DNA from: Comamonadaceae bacterium
GTDB taxonomy: Bacteria > Pseudomonadota > Gammaproteobacteria > Burkholderiales > Burkholderiaceae_C
Assembly: GCA_947381325.1 (NCBI GenBank)
Contig: CANCUP010000015.1
Coordinates: 1-32,393, forward strand
Direction: 5' to 3'
Length of the DNA stretch: 32,393 bases
Shown: positions 1 through 10,315 of the stretch, piece after piece
Layout of the letters: every line of letters starts with the position of its first letter
Numbering within the stretch: position 1 is the first letter of the stretch
The notes under the pieces: model-generated
What the model saw: only the letters and a program-made list of their open reading frames with translations
What the model was told of the DNA's origin: nothing
The model's database searches: none
Made by a program: the position numbers and the translations under genes

Positions 1-1082
<1,082 letters not shown>

Positions 1083-1102
1083 ATCAAAGCTCCTGAATCA
1101 AA

Positions 1103-1163
1103 AATTGTTGGAGGTCAAGGCTCTGCACTGGGCTGCCTCGCAAAGCACTGACCTCTAACAATT
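1103..1163 (-). promoter_or_regulatory. Inverted repeat in the pckG 5' leader
   Basis: Arms at 1103-1117 and 1149-1163 are 15 bases each and complementary at 14 positions, with a 31-base spacer. The proximal arm ends about nine bases before the pckG Shine-Dalgarno. A -10-like TAGAAT (1194 to 1189, minus strand) would start transcription near 1182 and place the whole repeat in the leader. A further 11-base palindrome, ATTCTAAGAAT (1189-1199), overlaps this -10. The repeat could be an RNA stem or two inverted binding sites of a protein. No known riboswitch class is recognised. Confidence 0.6.
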
Positions 1164-1266
1164 GCGTCCTGATGACAAAAGGTCGGACATTCTAAGAATT
1201 GATTTCCCCACCTTGGCTTGCATAGGTGACAAAAATCCGAAAAAGAACCCAAAAGAGTGCAAAAAA

Positions 1267-1289
1267 GCGCCTCAAAAGGCGCTTTTTTT
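1267..1289 (-). terminator. Rho-independent terminator, usable in both directions
   Basis: Six-base stem GCGCCT (1267-1272) and AGGCGC (1277-1282) with loop CAAA, flanked by A6 on the left and T7 on the right. On the minus strand it lies 43 bases after the stop of the small membrane protein gene (1326-1466), so it most likely ends that transcript. No plus-strand gene precedes it. Confidence 0.85.
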
Positions 1290-1325
1290 GGGATCCTCTG
1301 CCGCTGTGGCGACAGATTTGGTGCA

Positions 1326-1466
1326 TCAAGACATGAACACGGCGATGAATGCCAGCAAAAAAATCAAGATCGCACCGCCCACAGGCAAGACGATGGGCAT
1401 CAAAGGAACGATGGATTCCACAACGTCTTGCTCGCCGTCATGGTGGGTGGGGTGGTCGTGGGACAT
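1326..1466 (-). CDS. 46-residue single-span membrane protein, unknown function
   Basis: A short gene that length cut-offs would miss. It starts MSHDHPTHHDGEQDVVESIV and ends in about 24 strongly hydrophobic residues (PLMPIVLPVGGAILIFLLAF, then IAVFMS). The N-terminus is rich in His and Asp and could bind metal, but that is only a guess. Support for coding: ATG preceded by GAGGAAAA at good spacing, a stop right after the hydrophobic segment, and a strong terminator 43 bases downstream. It lies 75 bases after recQ and may be co-transcribed with it or have its own promoter. I do not recognise the family. Small hydrophobic proteins of this size are often subunits of membrane complexes; no such partner is visible here. 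Confidence 0.75.
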   Translation of the reverse strand: MSHDHPTHHDGEQDVVESIVPLMPIVLPVGGAILIFLLAFIAVFMS

Positions 1467-1541
1467 GTGGTTTTCCTCAATCGGTGAATGCTCTGAATTC
1501 TAAATCAGCCCTGAGATGGGCTCACGTGATGTGTTTGCGGC

Positions 1542-3533
1542 TCAGGCGTTGGTCACCACGCGCAACACTTCTTCACCATAGGCTTCGAGTTTTTTCACGC
1601 CAATACCGGCAATGTCTTGCAGTGCCGACAAACTATCGGGTCGGGCTTGGGCAATTGCGCCGAGCGTGGCGTCGTGAAAAATCACATAGGCGGGCAGGTT
1701 GTGGGCGCGTGCCACTTCGGCGCGCCAAGCCTTGAGGGCGGCATAACGCAGCTGACCTTGGGCATCGAGTTCTACCGGTGCGGGCTTGGCTGTGCCGCTG
1801 GCACCCCGTTTGGCTTTGCGCTCGGCCGGTGTCGACACCGAGGCACGCAAGCGCACGGTGACATCGCCTTTCAAAACTGCCCGTGAGGCCTCGGTCAGAT
1901 ACAAGGTGCTGAAGGCTTGGGCATCCACGCCCAAGGCTCCAATCGCAATGAGCTGACGCAACACGCCGCGCAACTGCACCTCGGTGAAATGGGCGCCAAT
2001 GCCAAATGTGCTCAAGGCTTGATGCCCGTATTGCTGCATTTTCTCGGTGGTTTTGCCGCGCAAGATGTCCATCAAGTGCCCGGCCCCAAAAGAGATGCCG
2101 CTTTGCTGTTGCACCCGGTAGATGGTGGACAGCAGCATGCGGGCGGCTTCGGTGCCATCCCAAATTTCGGGGGGGTGCAGGCAGTTGTCGCAGTTGCCGC
2201 AAAAATACTGACGTGCCCCCACGCTCGGCACTGGCGTGTCCTCGCTGCCCCCCGAGGGGGCTGGCCTGCCTTGGGAACGGCCCGGCGGCAGTCCGGCTGC
2301 CCCCACGCTCGGCACTGGCGTGTCGGGTTGGTAGGTTTCGCCGAAGTAGCGCAGCAGCCGCACGCGGCGGCAGTCGGTGGCTTCGGCGAGGGCGAGCAGG
2401 GCGTCGAGTTTGCCGCGCATGACTTGCTTGAAGTCTTCGCCTGCCGGGCTCTCGTCGATCATGCGGCGTTGGTTGACCACATCGTTCAGGCCGTAGGCCA
2501 TCCAGGCGTGGGCGTCTTGGCCATCGCGTCCGGCGCGCCCGGTCTCTTGGTAATAGCCTTCGATGTTTTTGGGCATGTCCAGGTGCGCCACAAAGCGCAC
2601 ATCGGGTTTGTCGATGCCCATGCCAAAGGCGATGGTGGCCACCATCACCAAGCCTTCTTCGCGCAAGAAACGGTTTTGATGGCGCTGGCGAATCGCCCCG
2701 TCCAAGCCCGCGTGGTAGGGCAGCGCGGCAATGCCGGCGTCGCACAACAGCTTGGCCACTTCTTCCACCCGGCGGCGGGATTGGCAGTAGACGATGCCGC
2801 TGTCTTGCCCCCAAGCCCCACTGTGCTCGCGTTGGATGAAGCGCAGCAGCTGCAAGGACGCGTCTTTTTTCTCCACGATGGTGTAGCGGATGTTGGGACG
2901 GTCAAAGCTGCTGACAAACTGCTGGGCGTCCTCTAACTGCAAACGCTCCACGATGTCGGCGCGTGTGAGGGCATCGGCGGTGGCGGTGAGGGCCAGGCGT
3001 GGCACACCCGCATAGCGTTCGTGCAGCACCGTGAGGGCGCGGTACTCGGGGCGAAAGTCGTGGCCCCATTGGCTCACGCAATGCGCTTCGTCAATGGCGA
3101 ACAGGCTGAGTTGGCCTTGGGCATGCAAGGCGTCGAGCTGTGCCAAAAAGCGTGGTGTGGTGACGCGCTCAGGCGCGGCATACAGCAAGGTGATGTCGCC
3201 CCGGCGCAGCCGTTGCTCCACCGCATAGGCTTCTTCGCCGCTCAGACTGGAGTTGAGAAAGGCGGCTTCAACGCCCGCTTCGTGCAGTGCGCCCACTTGG
3301 TCGTGCATGAGCGCGATGAGCGGCGACACCACGATGGCGATGCCATGTCCCATGCGTTGACGCGCTATGGCCGGTATTTGGTAGCAGAGCGACTTGCCGC
3401 CGCCGGTGGGCATGAGCACCAGCGCGTCACCACCGGCGCACACGTGCGCCACGATGGCTTCTTGCGGGCCGCGGAATGCGTTGTAACCAAAAACCTCGCG
3501 CAGGATCTCGTGCGTGCTTACATCTGTTCCCAC
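1542..3533 (-). CDS. recQ: ATP-dependent DNA helicase RecQ with an in-frame insertion
   Basis: Superfamily 2 3'-5' DNA helicase acting in recombination and fork repair. Walker A MPTGGGKS has its Lys at residue 47, DEAH is at 148-151, the RecQ aromatic loop [11 protein letters not shown] follows, and motif [12 protein letters not shown] is near 329-338. The C-terminus carries RQC and HRDC domains. The zinc site is C388, C445, C448, C451. In E. coli RecQ the first two cysteines are 17 residues apart; here they are 57 apart. The extra segment of about 40 residues contains DTPVPSVGA twice (404-412, 432-440), encoded by a DNA repeat (see 2214-2324). Start: GTG at 3533, overlapping the rhodanese gene by 16 bases; there is no clear Shine-Dalgarno, suggesting translational coupling. 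Confidence 0.95.
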   Translation of the reverse strand: MGTDVSTHEILREVFGYNAFRGPQEAIVAHVCAGGDALVLMPTGGGKSLCYQIPAIARQRMGHGIAIVVSPLIALMHDQVGALHEAGVEAAFLNSSLSGEEAYAVEQRLRRGDITLLYAAPERVTTPRFLAQLDALHAQGQLSLFAIDEAHCVSQWGHDFRPEYRALTVLHERYAGVPRLALTATADALTRADIVERLQLEDAQQFVSSFDRPNIRYTIVEKKDASLQLLRFIQREHSGAWGQDSGIVYCQSRRRVEEVAKLLCDAGIAALPYHAGLDGAIRQRHQNRFLREEGLVMVATIAFGMGIDKPDVRFVAHLDMPKNIEGYYQETGRAGRDGQDAHAWMAYGLNDVVNQRRMIDESPAGEDFKQVMRGKLDALLALAEATDCRRVRLLRYFGETYQPDTPVPSVGAAGLPPGRSQGRPAPSGGSEDTPVPSVGARQYFCGNCDNCLHPPEIWDGTEAARMLLSTIYRVQQQSGISFGAGHLMDILRGKTTEKMQQYGHQALSTFGIGAHFTEVQLRGVLRQLIAIGALGVDAQAFSTLYLTEASRAVLKGDVTVRLRASVSTPAERKAKRGASGTAKPAPVELDAQGQLRYAALKAWRAEVARAHNLPAYVIFHDATLGAIAQARPDSLSALQDIAGIGVKKLEAYGEEVLRVVTNA
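2214..2324. repeat. 27-bp direct repeat with GC-rich palindrome inside recQ
   Basis: Identical 27-base copies lie at 2214-2240 and 2298-2324, exactly 84 bases apart (28 codons), so the reading frame is kept. Between them is a hairpin-forming tract, G-C6-GA-G5-C (2247-2261), and a second GC-rich stretch with CCGGCGGCAG and CCGGCTGC. The look is that of a short dispersed palindromic element of a kind I recall from Comamonadaceae intergenic regions; I see no second copy in this window. It encodes the Pro/Gly/Ser-rich insertion of RecQ. Confidence 0.8.
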
Positions 3534-3910
3534 GGCAGCCCATCAAAGCGCCAGCCATTCAGGCTAGAGCGCTGGAAGTTGGCGTTCAAGTCGCCTTCGA
3601 ACCCGTGCAACACATTCACCACGTCGGTGAAACCGCCGGCTTCCAAGGCGCGGCCTGCATCCACCGAACGTTGGCCACTGCGGCACAGCAGCACCACGGT
3701 GCGGTCTTGGCGGCCCGCCTCGGCCAGCACGGCGGCACAAAACGCAGCCGTGTCGGTGGTGAATTCGGGGTATTCGTACCAAGAAATATGCACAGCACCC
3801 GGCGGGCGCCCCACATACATGGACTCAATCTCCATGCGGATGTCGACCATCAACGCATCAGGATTGGCTTGCATCAGGGCCCAGGTGTCTAAAGGGAGCA
3901 GGTTTCGCAT
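3518..3910 (-). CDS. Rhodanese-like domain protein
   Basis: A single-domain sulfurtransferase of 130 residues. The active-site loop is LLCRSGQRS with the catalytic Cys at 76, and the CH2A-like element MVDIRMEIE is at 21-29. Such proteins move sulfane sulfur to thiol acceptors; the physiological acceptor cannot be read from the sequence. There is no signal peptide, so it is expected in the cytosol. Its 3' end overlaps recQ by 16 bases, forming a two-gene unit. It is divergent from metH1 with only 34 bases between the two ATGs. A GACAAT hexamer lies eight bases before its ATG and there is no Shine-Dalgarno, so its mRNA may be leaderless. Confidence 0.88.
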   Translation of the reverse strand: MRNLLPLDTWALMQANPDALMVDIRMEIESMYVGRPPGAVHISWYEYPEFTTDTAAFCAAVLAEAGRQDRTVVLLCRSGQRSVDAGRALEAGGFTDVVNVLHGFEGDLNANFQRSSLNGWRFDGLPWEQM

Positions 3911-3944
3911 GGGGCGTGATTGTCCCTCTTCTTACAATCCCCCC
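3911..3944. promoter_or_regulatory. Back-to-back near-leaderless promoters, rhodanese gene and metH1
   Basis: This 34-base gap holds two outward-facing -10-like hexamers: GACAAT on the minus strand (3924 to 3919), eight bases before the rhodanese ATG, and TACAAT on the plus strand (3933-3938), six bases before the metH1 ATG. Neither gene has a Shine-Dalgarno. Initiation about seven bases after each hexamer would begin the mRNA at or next to the start codon. Convincing -35 boxes are absent, and each would fall in or next to the other gene's coding sequence. Confidence 0.5.
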
Positions 3945-5018
3945 ATGACCCTCACCTACACCCGCGCCCAACAATTGCCCGCACTGCTGGCCCAACGCAT
4001 CGCCATCTTGGACGGCGCCATGGGCACCATGATTCAGCGCTTCAAGCTCAGCGAGGCCCAATACCGGGGTGAAGGCTACAACGGTGCCGATGCGCAATAT
4101 GCGCGCTTCAAAGACTTTCACAAAGACGTCAAAGGCAACAACGAGTTGCTCAGCCTGACACGCCCCGATGTGATTCGCGACATCCACGAGCGCTATTTGG
4201 CCGCGGGCGCCGACTTGATCGAGACCAACACCTTTGGCGCCACCACCATCGCGCAAGCCGATTACGACATGGCCGATTTGGCCCGCGAGATGAACCTGCG
4301 CTCGGCCCAAATTGCCCGCGAAGCTTGCGATAAATACAGCACGCCCGACAAGCCCCGCTATGTGGTGGGCGCTTTGGGCCCCACGCCCAAAACGGCCAGC
4401 ATCAGCCCGGATGTGAACGACCCCAGCGCACGCAATGTCGACTTTGAACAACTGCGCGCGGCCTATTACGAACAAGTGCAAGCACTGGTCGAAGGCGGCG
4501 CCGACGTGCTGATGGTGGAAACCATCTTCGACACACTCAACGCCAAGGCAGCGCTGTTTGCGATTGACGAGTTTTTCGAAGCGAGCGGCGAGTGCTTGCC
4601 CTTGATCATCAGCGGCACCGTGACCGATGCCTCGGGCCGCATCTTGAGTGGCCAAACCGTGACCGCGTTTTGGCACAGCGTGCGCCATGCCCAGCCATTG
4701 GCCGTGGGGCTCAACTGCGCACTCGGTGCGACCTTGATGCGGCCCTACATCCAAGAGCTGGCGCGGGTGGCGGGCGACACCTTCATCAGCTGCTACCCCA
4801 ATGCAGGCCTGCCCAACCCCATGAGCGACACCGGCTTTGACGAAACGCCCGATGTCACCAGCCGCTTGCTGCACGAGTTTGCGGCCGAGGGCTTGGTCAA
4901 CATCGTGGGTGGCTGCTGCGGCACCACGCCTGAGCACATCGCGGCCATTGGCCAAGCGGTGGCCGACCAACACGCCCGCGCCTTGAGTGCTGGCCCGTTC
5001 TACCGCGAAGCGGCATAA
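3945..5018 (+). CDS. metH: Methionine synthase, homocysteine-binding subunit
   Basis: This 357-residue protein corresponds to the N-terminal homocysteine S-methyltransferase domain of B12-dependent MetH (E. coli residues 1 to about 350). The signature [11 protein letters not shown] is at 21-31. The zinc-thiolate ligands that activate homocysteine are C258 in GLNCALG and C324/C325 in [10 protein letters not shown]. It accepts the methyl group from methylcobalamin, so it must work with the metH2 product (7032-9779). The open frame extends upstream, but that part lies opposite recQ and the rhodanese gene and is not plausible coding; [10 protein letters not shown] at 3945 is the natural start. 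A TACAAT box six bases upstream and no Shine-Dalgarno point to leaderless expression. The amidase follows after 10 bases. Confidence 0.95.
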   Translation: MTLTYTRAQQLPALLAQRIAILDGAMGTMIQRFKLSEAQYRGEGYNGADAQYARFKDFHKDVKGNNELLSLTRPDVIRDIHERYLAAGADLIETNTFGATTIAQADYDMADLAREMNLRSAQIAREACDKYSTPDKPRYVVGALGPTPKTASISPDVNDPSARNVDFEQLRAAYYEQVQALVEGGADVLMVETIFDTLNAKAALFAIDEFFEASGECLPLIISGTVTDASGRILSGQTVTAFWHSVRHAQPLAVGLNCALGATLMRPYIQELARVAGDTFISCYPNAGLPNPMSDTGFDETPDVTSRLLHEFAAEGLVNIVGGCCGTTPEHIAAIGQAVADQHARALSAGPFYREAA

Positions 5019-5028
5019 GGCGCCTGCC

Positions 5029-6321
5029 ATGTCACACCACCTCTTGAGCGCTTGTGAGGCCGCCGAACAACTGGCCCAACGCAGCCTGCGTGCCGAAGAC
5101 TTGGTGCACGATTGCTTGGCCCGCATCGACGCCCGTGAAGCCGAGGTGCAAGCCTGGAACCACGTGGCGCGCGACGCTGCACTCGCGCGTGCGCGGGCTT
5201 TGGACCAAGGTGCCCACCAAGGCTTGTTGCATGGCCTGCCGATTGGCGTGAAAGACCTGATCGCCACCGCCGACATGCCCACCACCTATGGCTCGCCCAT
5301 CTATGCCGGGCATCAACCGGCGAACGACGCCAGTTGTGTGGCCCTGGCGCGTGCGGCGGGCGCGGTGGTGCTGGGCAAAACCGTGACCACCGAGTTCGCC
5401 ACTTTCCAACCCAACCAAACCCGCAACCCGCACAACACGGCGCACACGCCGGGTGGATCGTCGTCCGGCTCGGCCGCCGCCGTGGCCGATGGCATGGTGC
5501 CGCTGGCACTGGGCACGCAAACCGCAGGCTCGCTCACCCGACCGGCTGCGTATTGCGGCATCGTGGCTTTCAAGCCGAGCTTTGGCGGCATCAACCGTGC
5601 GGGCGCCAAGCCCTTGTCCGACACCTTGGACACCGTGGGCACCTTGGCGCGCAGCGTGCCCGATGCGGCCTTGTTTGCTGCGGCCTTGAGTGGTCGCCCT
5701 GACTGGTTGGTGCGCCCCATGGGCGAACACCTGGCCCGCCCCTTGCGCGTGGGCCTGTGCTACACCCACGAGTGGCCCCAGGCTTTGCCCGAAACCCAAG
5801 ACGCCATGCAGCAAGCGGCGACGCGCATTCAAGCCTCGGGTGCCATGACCTTGCACGAGGTGCGTTTGCCCAAAGACTACGAGCTGCTGGTGCAGGCCCA
5901 AACCCACATTCAGCTGGCGGAACAAGCCCAATGTTTGGCCTACGAACGCTTGCAACACTTTGAGCGCTTGAGCCCGCGCTTGCAGGGCATCGTGCAGTCG
6001 GGCGTGGCCGTGACCGCGGCGCAATACGACCAAGCCCAAGCGTGGGTGGCGCGCTGCCGCGCCCAGTTGACCGAGGTGTTCCAAGACGTGGATGTGCTGC
6101 TCGCGCCCAGCGCAGCAGGCGCAGCACCTGTGGGCTTGGACAACACCGGCGACCCATTGTTTTGCCGCATCTGGACCGTGCTGCACACCCCCACGGTGAA
6201 CATTCCGGCCGGCCACGCGCCCAATGGCATGCCAGTGGGGCTGCAGGTGGTGGGGCCGGTGGGTGCCGATGCGTTCACCTTGGCGGCGGCGCATGCGCTG
6301 CACCAGAGCTTGATGCGCTGA
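5029..6321 (+). CDS. Amidase, amidase-signature family
   Basis: A 430-residue enzyme of the amidase signature family, which hydrolyses carboxamides to acid and ammonia with a Ser-cisSer-Lys triad. Visible elements are K75 in PIGVKDL, the Gly/Ser-rich PGGSSSGSAAAV (cis-Ser about S144) and the nucleophile S168 in TQTAGSLTRPA. The substrate is unknown. GatA, allophanate hydrolase and other amidases share this fold; no gatB, gatC or urea gene is adjacent, so GatA is unlikely. No signal peptide is visible. It starts 10 bases after metH1 with a weak AAGG upstream and probably shares its transcript. Its position between the two halves of methionine synthase has no obvious metabolic explanation. Confidence 0.9.
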   Translation: MSHHLLSACEAAEQLAQRSLRAEDLVHDCLARIDAREAEVQAWNHVARDAALARARALDQGAHQGLLHGLPIGVKDLIATADMPTTYGSPIYAGHQPANDASCVALARAAGAVVLGKTVTTEFATFQPNQTRNPHNTAHTPGGSSSGSAAAVADGMVPLALGTQTAGSLTRPAAYCGIVAFKPSFGGINRAGAKPLSDTLDTVGTLARSVPDAALFAAALSGRPDWLVRPMGEHLARPLRVGLCYTHEWPQALPETQDAMQQAATRIQASGAMTLHEVRLPKDYELLVQAQTHIQLAEQAQCLAYERLQHFERLSPRLQGIVQSGVAVTAAQYDQAQAWVARCRAQLTEVFQDVDVLLAPSAAGAAPVGLDNTGDPLFCRIWTVLHTPTVNIPAGHAPNGMPVGLQVVGPVGADAFTLAAAHALHQSLMR

Positions 6322-6360
6322 GTTGGCCCGCGTGTTTCAGCCACAAGGGCTTGCACACCC

Positions 6361-6876
6361 ATGAACAAAAGGGTCTCGTTGACCGTTCTGTTGTGCGTGA
6401 CGCTGGGTGTCACGGGCTCGCACCTGGCGTGGGTGGAGAGGGACAACGGCCATCTGTTGCTGGTAGACGCGCGAGAAGTGGACGTGTTGGGGCAGGCCGA
6501 GAACCAGTGGGTCCGCCTGCGAAGAAGCTGTGCGGGTGTTGCACAACTTAGCCCACACGACGCTGGTTTTCAGCAGGCCCAAGCGGTGATCCAAGCGTAC
6601 AGCCCGCCGCACTCGCAATCTGCGCGGCTCGCCGGTGTTTGGACGACGGGCGACTGGACCTTGGCGGAGGTGGAATTCACCCAGCTGTTGCCCGCGGTGG
6701 TGCTCCTTCACTCCACGGGCACACGCGCGGAGGTCATTCCCGGCGCTGTTTGGAGTGGCTACACCTTGCCTTGGAAGGCCGCGCCCTACATCAGGCGCTA
6801 CCTGGGCGCGCAGGCCACTGGCGTGCCGGCGCGGTTGTTGGACTGTTTTGAGCCGCAATCCGAGGCCTTTCGGTGA
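6361..6876 (+). CDS. Exported protein of unknown function
   Basis: A 171-residue product I do not recognise. It begins MNKRVSLTVLLCVTLGVTGS, a basic start followed by a hydrophobic stretch, so a signal peptide or membrane anchor is likely. The rest is soluble, with two cysteines (in RRSCAGV and LLDCFEP) that could pair in the periplasm. It lies 39 bases after the amidase and just before the metH2 riboswitch. A weak AAGGGC lies about 12 bases before the ATG. The open frame, the sensible N-terminus and the fit between neighbours argue that it is real, but no domain is evident. Confidence 0.65.
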   Translation: MNKRVSLTVLLCVTLGVTGSHLAWVERDNGHLLLVDAREVDVLGQAENQWVRLRRSCAGVAQLSPHDAGFQQAQAVIQAYSPPHSQSARLAGVWTTGDWTLAEVEFTQLLPAVVLLHSTGTRAEVIPGAVWSGYTLPWKAAPYIRRYLGAQATGVPARLLDCFEPQSEAFR

Positions 6877-6902
6877 CATTTCAGGCCTGCGACGGGGCAC
6901 GT

Positions 6903-6908
6903 TAAAAT
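6903..6908 (+). promoter_or_regulatory. -10 element for the metH2 riboswitch transcript
   Basis: TAAAAT sits so that a start six to seven bases later (6914-6915) is exactly the first base of the riboswitch pseudoknot strand. This agreement supports a dedicated promoter. A -35 box is not convincing; GTGACA at 6873-6878 is spaced 24 bases away, which is too far. Confidence 0.6.
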
Positions 6909-6913
6909 TCGAC

Positions 6914-7002
6914 GGCCCCAAGGAGCGTTGCAGCTTCACCCAACCTTTCCCGGTTCGTGCGTGAAGTCAGGCTTGGGGCCCTACTTTTGCAACGACGCTC
7001 AC
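6914..7002 (+). promoter_or_regulatory. SAH riboswitch (S-adenosylhomocysteine aptamer)
   Basis: All parts of the SAH (ahcY-motif) aptamer can be traced. The 5' strand GGCCCCAAG (6914-6922) pairs over nine bases with CTTGGGGCC (6972-6980), forming the pseudoknot. P1 is GAGCGTTGC (6923-6931) with GCAACGACGCTC (6989-7000). P2 is CTTCAC (6934-6939) with GTGAAG (6961-6966). The conserved junction CAGG (6968-6971) precedes the pseudoknot strand, and the RNA ends in the typical GCTCAC. The class is known upstream of ahcY, metH and metF in Proteobacteria and is usually an ON switch that responds to SAH. Here it precedes metH2. Confidence 0.93.
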
Positions 7003-7023
7003 CTGAACGATGACCCCAGGTGA
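7000..7023 (+). promoter_or_regulatory. metH2 Shine-Dalgarno in a sequestering hairpin
   Basis: CACCTG (7000-7005) is fully complementary to CAGGTG (7017-7022), which contains the Shine-Dalgarno AGGTGA (7018-7023) eight bases before the metH2 ATG. The anti-SD strand begins at the last base of riboswitch P1. Formation of P1 with bound SAH could therefore compete with this hairpin and free the ribosome site. The overlap is only one or two bases, so exclusion may be steric rather than a full strand switch. Confidence 0.7.
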
Positions 7024-7031
7024 GATCCCCC

Positions 7032-9779
<2,748 letters not shown>

Positions 9780-9830
9780 GCAGACGCTTGTCTGATCAGC
9801 CAGCGCGCGTCTTACGGGCTTTGCCAAACA

Positions 9831-9857
9831 AGAAGGGCGCTCAACGAGCGCCCTTCT
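9831..9857. terminator. Bidirectional hairpin between metH2 and the psiF-like gene
   Basis: A 12-base stem, AGAAGGGCGCTC (9831-9842) with GAGCGCCCTTCT (9846-9857) and loop AAC, lies 51 bases after the metH2 stop and 19 bases beyond the stop of the convergent psiF-like gene. The tail TCATT is only moderately T-rich on the plus strand. A smaller hairpin, CAGAC-GCTT-GTCTG, directly follows the metH2 stop (9781-9794). Confidence 0.75.
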
Positions 9858-9876
9858 TCATTCCATGGGTGTGGGG

Positions 9877-10185
9877 TTAACTTTTCAGGCAAGCGCTCAT
9901 TTTTTGTTTGCGCTCATCGCCCTTGAGGCCGGTGGCCTCCTCGTTGCAGCGTTTCATTTTGTTTTGTTGCGATCCCGCGCCTTTGGACTTGGCAGTGTCA
10001 GCCTCGGGCGCTTTGGCACTCAAACACTCTTTCATGAAGGCTTTGCGCTCGTCGCCTTTTTTGCCTTCGGCCTCTTTGTTGCAGGTGGCCATTTTGTTGG
10101 GTTTGGCCGGTTTGTCGTCGCTAGCCCAAGCCGCGTTGCAGACCAAGGCGCAAGTCAAGGTGGTCATCAGCACCAGTTTGTTCAT
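9877..10185 (-). CDS. PsiF-repeat exported small protein
   Basis: A 102-residue exported protein. The signal peptide is MNKLVLMTTLTCALVCNAAWA, with cleavage expected before SDDKPAK. Two PsiF repeats follow, each of the form K-M-x-x-C-N-x-E-A-x-G-x-K-G-D-E-R-K with a closing Cys (TCNKEA...ECLS and RCNEEA...ACLK), so two conserved Cys pairs. E. coli PsiF is induced by phosphate starvation; the biochemical role of the repeat is not known. The start at 10185 is chosen over an upstream in-frame codon because GGAGAAA lies at good spacing and the signal peptide begins there. It probably has its own promoter, since comM upstream ends in a terminator. Confidence 0.88.
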   Translation of the reverse strand: MNKLVLMTTLTCALVCNAAWASDDKPAKPNKMATCNKEAEGKKGDERKAFMKECLSAKAPEADTAKSKGAGSQQNKMKRCNEEATGLKGDERKQKMSACLKS

Positions 10186-10288
10186 GGCATTTCTCCATCG
10201 TTTGAAAATGAACTCCGCCTGCAACCCTTGCAAGCAGGGACAAATTCAAACAGGCCGCTCGCCCACCCTGACCGCATGGCACACAGAT

Positions 10289-10315
10289 AAAAAGTGAGCC
10301 CCACCCCCCGGCTCA
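10289..10315 (-). terminator. Rho-independent terminator of comM, stop codon inside the stem
   Basis: On the minus strand TGAGCC (10315-10310) pairs with GGCTCA (10300-10295), followed closely by five T (10293-10289). The TGA stop of comM is the first three bases of the stem, so termination is coupled tightly to the end of the gene. Confidence 0.75.

Noticed and set aside
1162-1503. Plus-strand frame across the terminator at 1267
   Set aside because: It reads through an intrinsic terminator and opposite the small membrane protein; no ribosome site.
1506-1521. Hairpin AGCCC/GGGCT after recQ
   Set aside because: Only five base pairs and no T-tract on the minus strand; too weak to call a terminator.
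3021-3944. Upstream extension of the metH1 frame
   Set aside because: It runs opposite recQ and the rhodanese gene, its residues resemble no protein, and the natural MetH start is at 3945.
3858-5285. Minus-strand open frame opposite metH1
   Set aside because: Antisense shadow; low-complexity composition without motifs or ribosome site.
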